IMG/VR virus record: IMGVR_UViG_3300015371_000058
Location: 1-49,820 of that record
DNA: 49,820 nt
Reading direction: 5' to 3' (one strand)
Origin: a virus
Below the pieces are notes generated by a model. That model was given only the letters and a program-made list of their open reading frames with translations. It made no database searches and was not told the origin of the DNA. The position numbers were made by a program, and so were the translations under genes. Below, one piece after another: positions 43,555 to 49,820 of the stretch (within the stretch, counting starts at the first letter, position 1; every line of letters starts with the position of its first letter).

Positions 43555-45125
43555 CAGAATTGCTGCTTGTCTACTTCGACGTCAAAGAACAACTTAGTAA
43601 TCAACGGTGTTTCCGTCGCGCTGTTGTTCCGAAGTCGAATTCGTATTCTCTTATCGGTAATCTCCCTGAACCACGTGCTGTCCCCATGGCCTCCGGCGGT
43701 CCTGCCGCCACAAGGAACAGTTTCTTCCGTCGACCAGGTGATCCCCCCGTTCGTACTGTAAGCAAAGGCCAGATTGAAGACGGATCCTGGGTCGCGATAT
43801 GCAATGCCAACCTTTTTAATGCGGACAAAGTGGTTGGCGAAACCTTCTTGCACGTCGTCAGCTGTAAAATCCTTCGAGGTCCAATACGCATCGATTGCGG
43901 CACCGTCGTCACTGGCGTATGTGCCTGACCACCTGTAGATTTTGCCATCGGTATGCCCCGTTACGAGTGATGGGTACGCGTTGCTGTTGAACACATCATC
44001 AAGGAGCCACGTCTGGTCGTCGATTGTGCCGATCAGATCGTCGATACGAACAGTCGCGTCGAGTCTGTGCAGGGTCCCACAGGTATGCCCAGAAATCGTC
44101 CAGGGATACCAAACACCGCGGCCATAGTTGAACGCCCAGACTTTCGTAGGGTAGTTTCGTTCCCCGATACATTGGAACGTCAAATATTCCTGTGTATCGG
44201 ACATCGTGATGGACCAGTTGTTCTCCAGCGCTTCTGGGTTCAGCTGGCTGAACATAACGTCCCGGATCGAATCTCCAATTTGAGCAGGAGCACCGCCGTT
44301 GAAGATGTAGAAATTATCCTGCCCAAGGAAAAAGTGCTGTTCCCGAAGCCCACTCAGCGTCCGCGGTGCATACAGTCCCACGTCCGGTGCCGCCAGGGTA
44401 TATCTCGCCGGAGCCGAAGATACACCGGTACGTTCTGCGAGCCAGATGCTTTTTTCCGTGTAGACGCCGAGCGCGTTTTGGAGCTTCCTGATGTTCTGGA
44501 CGAAATAGGGGTCTTCATTGTTGTCCCTGAACCCAGATCCGATTCCGGTCCAGTCTGTGTGATCCAGCGCAACACTCCATCGAACACGGAACGGTCTCGG
44601 TGTCAACGTCCCACTTGTGTCCTCCATCGTCCAGGCTAGGAACAGGCGGTCAGCGAATCGTGTCAAGTACTTCGCAGGAGGACAGTCTGCATCCAACGCT
44701 GCGAAAGTGGTCGGAGTGATCAAATCGATCAGCTGAACTGGATCCACACCCTGGGAGAAGACAACCTTGTCCTGACTGGTCGCGAAGCTGAAAAGGTCAT
44801 CATCCTCTCCAGTTAAAGGGCCCCCGGTCAAAGCGTCCCAAGTCCTGCCGATCTTCTCATATATGACGACGCCTTCCTTCCAGACTGCGAAGAGCGAATC
44901 GATTCCCGCTACGCTCTTCGTAGAGTAAAGGCCACAGACGCGTCCGCCAATCGAGGGCATCGACGGTGGGTACTTCGCCACCCCCGGCCGCTTCTTCAGT
45001 ACGCCCTGATACACCTGAAAGTTCTGCATATCCGGGCTCTGCGTCAGATCCAGGTTCTGGGCCTGTTCTACGGCAACCATGCCGCCGATCGGTCGAACGG
45101 GAATCATCTTCCCTGGGTAGGGCAT
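43554..45125 (-). CDS. P22 gp10-like tail hub / stabilisation protein (523 aa)
   Basis: A 523-aa beta-rich protein starting at ATG 45125, one base after the collar gene. The opening PVRPIGGMVAVEQAQNLDLT and the early GVLKKRPGVAKYP match phage stabilisation proteins of the P22 gp10 type. Repeated strands with Trp/Tyr (FAVWKEGVVIYEKIGRTW, VWAFNYGRGVWYPWTISG) suggest a beta-propeller. Such proteins close the DNA channel below the portal and head-tail adaptor in short-tailed phages and bear the fibres. Length and order agree; homology is judged by eye only. Confidence 0.72.
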   Translation of the reverse strand: MPYPGKMIPVRPIGGMVAVEQAQNLDLTQSPDMQNFQVYQGVLKKRPGVAKYPPSMPSIGGRVCGLYSTKSVAGIDSLFAVWKEGVVIYEKIGRTWDALTGGPLTGEDDDLFSFATSQDKVVFSQGVDPVQLIDLITPTTFAALDADCPPAKYLTRFADRLFLAWTMEDTSGTLTPRPFRVRWSVALDHTDWTGIGSGFRDNNEDPYFVQNIRKLQNALGVYTEKSIWLAERTGVSSAPARYTLAAPDVGLYAPRTLSGLREQHFFLGQDNFYIFNGGAPAQIGDSIRDVMFSQLNPEALENNWSITMSDTQEYLTFQCIGERNYPTKVWAFNYGRGVWYPWTISGHTCGTLHRLDATVRIDDLIGTIDDQTWLLDDVFNSNAYPSLVTGHTDGKIYRWSGTYASDDGAAIDAYWTSKDFTADDVQEGFANHFVRIKKVGIAYRDPGSVFNLAFAYSTNGGITWSTEETVPCGGRTAGGHGDSTWFREITDKRIRIRLRNNSATETPLITKLFFDVEVDKQQF

Positions 45126-45126
45126 A

Positions 45127-46071
45127 CTATGCCTTGATGATCCACTTCACTACGGACGTCGGCTGGATGTTGTTGTGCGGGGTTCCAGACCCTGCCGAGT
45201 TGATCGAAATCCCTGTCGCTGATGCCGTGGTTGCCTCTATGACGAACCCAGTAACAATGTCACCTGTTGCACCCGTCTGGGCGTCGTTCCCGCTGGTCAG
45301 GTGCAGGTACTGGTGCGTATGTGTTGGATCCGTTACTCCGTGAACGTGAGGAGCAAGCTCTGTCTCAAGGAGTGGATGGGCTTCTTCACCCACTGACTGT
45401 CCGAGTGTCCGCGCGGTCAATCCGGGCCCTGTTCCGGAGCCCATCAGTGTACGTCCGCGGAAGTCTGGGACGTTAAAAGTCGTCGCTCCGTCGCCTACTC
45501 CCCACGTTGTTCCGATCGCAGCGAAGAGTGAAGCGTAAGTGACACGTGAAACGGCGGTGCCATCACATTCAAGATAACCGCCTGGTACAGTACCACCCGC
45601 GTGAGGGAACACCACACCTGCTGGGATCGCAGTAATTGCAGCAACACCGCTAATCGTACCGGTAGTGCTGATGTTACCGTTCTCATCGACGTAGAAACGT
45701 TCGACTCCATCAACGACGTAGGAGATCGCACGTCCTGAGCCACCGGATCCCGTACGCGTTACGCGAATGCTGATCAGGTCGGGATTCCCTGAAGTGTTCA
45801 GGGTCCCTTCCAGATCAATCATTGGGACTTCAGAAGCTCCGGTCAGAGAAAACCCGCGCCCCGTAATGTACGGCGTATTCGCCGTCATGTACGCAGCAAG
45901 GATCGAAAGTGCCCGATGTGTCCCGTCATCGTCCTGAGACACACCGAACACATGCTCTCTGTTCAAGCGCTCTCGAAGATCCAGCTTCAACGTCTGGATA
46001 ATCGTATCCAGCGTATTGGCAGCCTCCGTTCCAAGAGGCTTTGTTTCGTCCCAGGGGTTTGTTGCGGCCAT
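45127..46071 (-). CDS. Phage tail collar domain protein (314 aa)
   Basis: A 314-aa protein starting at ATG 46071. The first 65 residues are helical (ANTLDTIIQTLKLDLRERLN), a usual virion-attachment start. From about residue 150 onward is a tail collar domain: GGTVPGGYLECDGTAVSRVT, then LFAAIGTTWGVGDGATTFNV and PDFRGRTLMGSGTGPGL. Collar domains occur in short tail fibres and phage-derived adhesins. The C-terminus has HVHGVTDPTHTHQYLHL, a His-rich strand as in metal-binding tail fibre shafts such as T4 gp12. Its leader carries a 19-bp paired-GATC motif that ends 7 nt upstream. Confidence 0.87.
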   Translation of the reverse strand: MAATNPWDETKPLGTEAANTLDTIIQTLKLDLRERLNREHVFGVSQDDDGTHRALSILAAYMTANTPYITGRGFSLTGASEVPMIDLEGTLNTSGNPDLISIRVTRTGSGGSGRAISYVVDGVERFYVDENGNISTTGTISGVAAITAIPAGVVFPHAGGTVPGGYLECDGTAVSRVTYASLFAAIGTTWGVGDGATTFNVPDFRGRTLMGSGTGPGLTARTLGQSVGEEAHPLLETELAPHVHGVTDPTHTHQYLHLTSGNDAQTGATGDIVTGFVIEATTASATGISINSAGSGTPHNNIQPTSVVKWIIKA

Positions 46072-46078
46072 ATTTTGT

Positions 46079-46097
46079 GATCCTTCGTACTGGATCC
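46079..46097 (-). repeat. 19-bp paired-GATC motif in collar gene leader
   Basis: Minus-strand GGATCCAGTACGAAGGATC, preceded by GCCTC and followed by ACAAAAT and the ATG. It provides AAGGA as ribosome site, as do the plus-strand copies at 14505 and 14830. Confidence 0.7.
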
Positions 46098-46111
46098 GAG
46101 GCTGGATCTGA

Positions 46112-46726
46112 CTAGACGGGTTTCAGTCCGTACTCAGCACGAAACTCGTTGATGTGCTTCTTGTAACTGTCGTCCCAGGACATAGCGCCGCTGTAGTAAT
46201 CCCACGCCGCACGCTGTGAGTGGACACTGATCATCCCGGGGTCGATCGGCGTCTTCGGGACTTCCTTGTACACGTCGTTGCAGCCGTTACCGAACTGGAC
46301 GCTGTACGACTCGTTGTACGGCGGGACCTCAGCCGAAGGCGGTGGTGTGGGAGCAGGGTGACCTTCCCCGGCGATGATGTCCACGCCCTCGACCTGAACG
46401 AAGACCTGTCCGGTGATGTCCTCTGAATCGGGGTTCTGAACGAGCTCAGGCGAGCCGTCCCCGGCGCCGCTGAGCATGTCCCAGGAGAACAGTGCCCCGT
46501 TCGGCTGCTTTTGTGCGACCGCATCCTTCGAGATAGGGCGGTTCGCATCAGCTCGCTTGGCCCCGTAGTTCTGCCCTGGCAAATCATGTGCAAGCTGGTT
46601 GCACAGGCCGAGAGTCCAGGTCCGCGCCCGCTCTTCTGCGGCAGGTCCAGGGGGCATGTCCCAGAGGGGGAACGCTGTAACGTATCGATCACGAACGGCC
46701 AACGCATCGGGTGCCAGAGATGCCAT
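46112..46726 (-). CDS. Structural-operon protein, unknown (204 aa)
   Basis: ATG 46726 follows AGGAG at 6 nt. The N-terminal half has RTWTLGLCNQLAHDLPGQNY and a GAKRADANRPISKDAVAQ motif, then LFSWDMLSGAGDG. I recall similar GxKRA...SKD...WD(L/M) proteins in environmental phages without an assigned role. The middle is Pro-rich (APTPPPSAEVPPY), and the C-terminus is aromatic (WDYYSGAMSWDDSYKKHINE). The order of a conserved fold then a linker then a helix would suit a virion-associated enzyme or adaptor. No catalytic residues can be named with confidence. Confidence 0.7.
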   Translation of the reverse strand: MASLAPDALAVRDRYVTAFPLWDMPPGPAAEERARTWTLGLCNQLAHDLPGQNYGAKRADANRPISKDAVAQKQPNGALFSWDMLSGAGDGSPELVQNPDSEDITGQVFVQVEGVDIIAGEGHPAPTPPPSAEVPPYNESYSVQFGNGCNDVYKEVPKTPIDPGMISVHSQRAAWDYYSGAMSWDDSYKKHINEFRAEYGLKPV

Positions 46727-46755
46727 GCAGGACTCCTGTCTGTGTTAACGAAATG

Positions 46756-47370
46756 TTACCTATACCTCACCCTGAAACCGTTTCGCGAATCATTCTTCCG
46801 CTCTTCATGTGCGGGAATCAAACCATGCTCGGAAATGTATTCCCTGTACAGTCGAGCAATTCCCGTCGCCTGTTCGTAATCTCGGGCGGTTTCAAACCCG
46901 ATCTGTGCACCTTTCAGAATGAGCAACTGGTCGTAGATTTCGTCCAGGGCGGAGTTCACGGTGAACATCGCTGGCCGCTTCTTGTACTTAATCCCGATCG
47001 GCGTGGCTACTGGAGCCAATGTGTCGAAGTAAAACACGCTCCCGTACCAGTAGAACCGGTTGGGAGGACCTGTAAACAGTTCCATGTTGTCGATGATTTC
47101 CTTGTCTTCCGGATCGATCAGCCGATCTTCGTTGTTGTGACGGAGCTGCATCGGGACCCAGATGTCCGTAGTCACTGGCGTTAAGGAGCTGGACCCTTGA
47201 GCAAGTGTCTCCGTCACATTCGCTTGGAGCTGAACGTGATCAAAACCCTTTGCGACCAGCATGTACGCATCCCGGAGAAAAAACCCCCGCTGTATAGGCG
47301 TTAGGTCTGTCCGGTTGCCCAACCGCTGAAGGATCTCCGTGTCGAAGTCCGCAAGAGCTCTACGAGCCAT
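46756..47370 (-). CDS. Head-tail adaptor-like protein (204 aa)
   Basis: ATG 47370 overlaps the upstream stop by one base (TAATG). The 204-aa protein has an N-terminal helix bundle (FDTEILQRLGNRTDLTPIQR, then GFFLRDAYMLVAKGFDHVQL), a beta middle (FYWYGSVFYFDTLAP, IGIKYKKRPAMF) and C-terminal helices (LDEIYDQLLILKGAQIGFET). Size and secondary structure resemble P22 gp4 / T7 gp11-type adaptors, which join portal to tail. It is coded just before the tail genes. Assignment is by pattern and order. Confidence 0.65.
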   Translation of the reverse strand: MARRALADFDTEILQRLGNRTDLTPIQRGFFLRDAYMLVAKGFDHVQLQANVTETLAQGSSSLTPVTTDIWVPMQLRHNNEDRLIDPEDKEIIDNMELFTGPPNRFYWYGSVFYFDTLAPVATPIGIKYKKRPAMFTVNSALDEIYDQLLILKGAQIGFETARDYEQATGIARLYREYISEHGLIPAHEERKNDSRNGFRVRYR

Positions 47371-47678
47371 TACAAATCCTCATCCCGAACACGAAGCGGT
47401 GGATTCGGTTTCTCCAACGGGAGCTCCAGCCTACGTTTCGCTGCCCTGTATCCGGGCTGATCAACACAGTTGTTTGTCTCTGGACCTTCACAGCGAACGA
47501 GACCGTTCTGAACGACGACCTGATCTTCCCAATACTGGAAGCCACAGGAGCCGCAGATGTACTTGCGCATTCCACGACGGCGCTTTTTGCTCCACTCTTC
47601 CACAGGGCCGCCTTCTTCAGGTGGAACCGCCTGTTCAACCGGAGGGAAGCCGTCGAATAGAAGGTACAAGCTAGACAT
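47370..47678 (-). CDS. Small zinc-ribbon-like protein (102 aa)
   Basis: I start it at ATG 47678, which gives the common 8-nt overlap; upstream starts (for example 47756) lie inside the previous gene. The 102-aa product has Pro-rich acidic sequence, a basic patch (WSKKRRRGMRK), then YICGSCGFQYWEDQ and a second Cys pair about 20 residues on (VRCEGPETNNC), fitting one zinc site. It is coded within head-tail connector genes, so it may be a small virion or assembly factor. Confidence 0.7.
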   Translation of the reverse strand: MSSLYLLFDGFPPVEQAVPPEEGGPVEEWSKKRRRGMRKYICGSCGFQYWEDQVVVQNGLVRCEGPETNNCVDQPGYRAAKRRLELPLEKPNPPLRVRDEDL

Positions 47679-48408
47679 CGGCACCCATTGAGTTGATCGG
47701 GTTACGAGCCTCGGTTGTAACTGGTTTGGACCAAACGGAACCTGTATCATCGTCACCGCTGACGGTCAGGTACCCGTTCGCAACTGCCCAGGCGTTACGC
47801 AGGAAGCGCAGAGCCATCAGTGCGCTTCTGTCCGCGACGATGTTCGGATCGATCGTGGTCCAGTCCATCGTGAGGACCTTCTCCGCGATGTCCTGTCTTC
47901 CCGCGAGCGACACAGTAACACCATCGTTGAGCATGGACAGGATCGCAGCGAGAGTCGTTGTATGATCCGCCTGAGTCAGGATCATGTTCTGGATTTCCGG
48001 TTCCAGATCGGCAATGATCTGATTGAGCAGGGTCGTATGAGCATCCTGCGACGTCATAATCGTTGCCTGGCTCGCTGCGGTAGCAAGATCATCAATCTGC
48101 CTTGCAGTCGTTTGAATGGAAATCATCAAATCGCACCACTCAGCACCGGCTGCATCGATGAGTGCTACGACGATATTGTCCCCGTTCATTTCGGACGAGG
48201 AAAGCGACACTTTCACCGCGGTCCCGGCAGCCGGTGTCACTACTGGTAGCGTTGTCAGATTGTTGAACGCGCCTCCGTCAATCGATACTTTCGCATCCCC
48301 CGCTGCGAGCGTTGGATTCGCCTTCAATATCGAAGTATTAGCCTGGCTAACGAGCCCGCAGTACAGAACGAAGGCCGTGTTCTTCTTCGGCGTTACATAG
48401 CTCGGCAT
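47671..48408 (-). CDS. Virion-type protein, unknown (245 aa)
   Basis: ATG 48408 overlaps the stop of the large LamG-like gene by one base. The 245-aa protein has a beta-rich first half (TAFVLYCGLVSQANTSILKA, then VSIDGGAFNNLTTLPVVTPA) similar to small Ig-like virion domains, and a helical second half (ATAASQATIMTSQDAHTTLL, NQIIADLEPEIQNMILTQAD) with trimeric coiled-coil character. That order suits a fibre base or neck appendage. No enzymatic motif. Confidence 0.68.
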   Translation of the reverse strand: MPSYVTPKKNTAFVLYCGLVSQANTSILKANPTLAAGDAKVSIDGGAFNNLTTLPVVTPAAGTAVKVSLSSSEMNGDNIVVALIDAAGAEWCDLMISIQTTARQIDDLATAASQATIMTSQDAHTTLLNQIIADLEPEIQNMILTQADHTTTLAAILSMLNDGVTVSLAGRQDIAEKVLTMDWTTIDPNIVADRSALMALRFLRNAWAVANGYLTVSGDDDTGSVWSKPVTTEARNPINSMGADV

Positions 48409-49820
48409 TAGCCAGCTCCGATGTTGTTAACAGAACTCCACGGGATCCAAAGCGCACCGCCGTAAGCTTTCACACCTGCTCCAGTGCCACCGGAGGTAGG
48501 AGGTGTTCCAAGCGGGACAAGTGCAGGCGCAGGGAACGGCGAACCAGAACTAGCTCCGATCCCTGGTGCGTAGTCACCGATAAACGTACCGTTCCCAGCA
48601 ACAACGTCACCACAAATGGCGAAGACGTAGTACGCCTGCAGGTTGGTGTTCATTGAGCTGCCAACCGTGATCTGGTCAATCGCTACGGCAGTAATGCCTG
48701 TTGTCGAATTCGCCCCTGAGTCACAGTTGGCGGAGTTTGAACCAGTATGCGAACCATCCCGCATGCTCGTAGTGCCAGAGCTCGTTGTGACCATGACGAA
48801 CAACGGAACTCGTCCAGATGTCGGCGTCAGTGTGATCGTACGTGAGCCTGCACCGTTTCCGGTGTATGAAGTAATCTGAATCATCGGGAGGAGTGCAGCG
48901 TTTCCCGAGTCAGCGGTGCGCCAGACACTGTAATTACACGGGGGTCCCATCAACGCCGAAGCACTATCGAGCTGCCCCGCAGTGTTCAGGTTAAACGCAG
49001 TTGTACTATACACGCCACCGAACAACGACGCATCGTTACCTGGGTACGCATCGGTTCGGAAGTACAGCCCATTCACTGCAGAGGCGCTGGCAGTTTCCCT
49101 CTGAACGAACCCCGCGTCCGCTGAGAAGTCCGAGAGAAGGAGTGGATTTGCTCTAGGACTTGTAGCACCCGTTCCATGGACAAAAGCGCCACAGATGTTG
49201 AACCGCATCCCAGGATCGCAGAACGCAGTGTATTGATACGTGTTTCCACTAATGTTGACGTTGCTGGAAGCTGAACCAACAACGGTGATCTTGTACTGTG
49301 CGTTTGCCTTGTCGTACCACAATCTGACGTTCGGAATCATCTGCTCCGTACCACCCGTATGCGCTGCTATCGAAGAACCAAAGTTCCAGATCGGAGCAGC
49401 AGCGGCACTTACGCTTCTAATGACGAGGAAGTGGCACGGTGCTGGAAGCACAATGTCCTGGGAAGTCCCATTCCCGGTGTACGTTCCGCCGATTGCGTAT
49501 ACTGGAGCAGTAGGCTGACCGCCGTGGTAACCGTAGGGTGAGTTCGCGTATTTCCCGTTATGAAGAAAGCCGAGGCGGGGGACTGGGAATTGGAATGTAG
49601 GATCGTCTTCTTCACCCCAGACACCGATCCATTCGCAGATTGCACCGAGTGAGACCAGAGTCGCTAGGTTTGCATCATTGGACTTCTCATACACAACAGA
49701 GAACGGAGACATCTCGTCCGGAGTGGTCATCGTCACCGCGGACGCAATGTTATACGTCCCGCCTGTCCGGACGGTCTCCGATGATGTTTCGTCAATCGTG
49801 GTTAGAACGGCAGCACCACC
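48408..49820 (-). CDS. Large virion protein with LamG-like domain, C-terminal part
   Basis: This is the downstream part of the gene that starts at 1476. The in-frame ATG at 49736 (MTMTTPDEMSPF) looks like a start of a 442-aa protein, but it equals position 39 of the circle and lies 1437 nt (479 codons) after the ATG at 1476 in the same open frame. It is therefore an internal methionine. The C-terminal half is rich in Gly, Ser, Thr and Asn with short beta-strand-like stretches, as in tail fibre or appendage proteins. The TAA stop overlaps the next ATG by one base (TAATG at 48408), so the two are translationally coupled. Confidence 0.8.
   Translation of the reverse strand, partial: GGAAVLTTIDETSSETVRTGGTYNIASAVTMTTPDEMSPFSVVYEKSNDANLATLVSLGAICEWIGVWGEEDDPTFQFPVPRLGFLHNGKYANSPYGYHGGQPTAPVYAIGGTYTGNGTSQDIVLPAPCHFLVIRSVSAAAAPIWNFGSSIAAHTGGTEQMIPNVRLWYDKANAQYKITVVGSASSNVNISGNTYQYTAFCDPGMRFNICGAFVHGTGATSPRANPLLLSDFSADAGFVQRETASASAVNGLYFRTDAYPGNDASLFGGVYSTTAFNLNTAGQLDSASALMGPPCNYSVWRTADSGNAALLPMIQITSYTGNGAGSRTITLTPTSGRVPLFVMVTTSSGTTSMRDGSHTGSNSANCDSGANSTTGITAVAIDQITVGSSMNTNLQAYYVFAICGDVVAGNGTFIGDYAPGIGASSGSPFPAPALVPLGTPPTSGGTGAGVKAYGGALWIPWSSVNNIGAG
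49698..49820. repeat. Terminal direct repeat, right copy
   Basis: Exact copy of bases 1-123. Count the 49,697-bp unit only once. Features falling here are the same as those at 1-123. Confidence 0.95.

Noticed and set aside
49698-49820. Attachment-site or long terminal repeat interpretation of the end repeat
   Set aside because: The repeat is coding, exact and reaches the window ends; no integrase is present. An assembly overlap is simpler.

Overview
The window is one complete tailed-phage genome read as a circle. Its first 123 bases (1-123) recur exactly as its last 123 (49698-49820), giving a unit of 49,697 bp. A minus-strand reading frame crosses the join without a break, so the window edges cut a single gene of about 921 codons. 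GC content is moderately high (about 55% by eye), coding density is very high, and genes often overlap by 1, 4, 8 or 11 nt. Shine-Dalgarno sites and consensus sigma-70 promoters point to a bacterial host that I cannot name. No integrase, repressor, RNA polymerase, tRNA or CRISPR array was recognised, so a lytic life style is likely. Internal virion proteins, a P22 gp10-like tail protein and the lack of a tape-measure gene suggest a podovirus-like virion.

Layout: (1) 11086 down to 1, minus strand: small and large terminase, a beta-helix protein, portal, a Pro-rich assembly-type protein, a candidate decoration protein, major capsid protein and small virion proteins, all behind a sigma-70 promoter at 11152-11181. 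(2) 11341-31962, plus strand: an early cassette of very small genes with two strong terminators and a three-copy 19-nt leader motif; a 636-bp non-coding AT-rich tract; a long run of small accessory and zinc-binding proteins behind three near-identical sigma-70 promoters; then DNA metabolism. (3) 49697 down to 31894, minus strand: the rest of the tail and injection apparatus, including a collar protein, a gp10-like protein, an S74-chaperoned fibre and a 2057-aa internal protein, ending in small secreted, zinc-binding and membrane proteins.

The plus-strand metabolic genes form a coherent programme. FolE, QueD, QueE and QueC make the 7-deazaguanine base preQ0, and a DpdA-type transglycosylase can insert it into DNA. 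No QueF or amidotransferase-fused QueC was seen, so the predicted modified nucleoside is dPreQ0, an anti-restriction modification. A MazZ/DUF5664-like (d)NTP pyrophosphohydrolase lies in the same run. Replication and recombination are handled by a fused family-4 uracil-DNA glycosylase / 3'-5' exonuclease / family A polymerase, a DUF3987-like ATPase, a Cas4/RecB-like nuclease, a Sak4-like ATPase and an SSB-like protein.

Four things are unusual. GGATCC sites are several-fold over-represented, and a 19-bp paired-GATC motif recurs at least five times. Upstream genes repeatedly run on, almost always in the same relative frame, through the starts of their downstream neighbours. Two promoters place transcription starts at or just before the start codon. 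No endolysin could be recognised.
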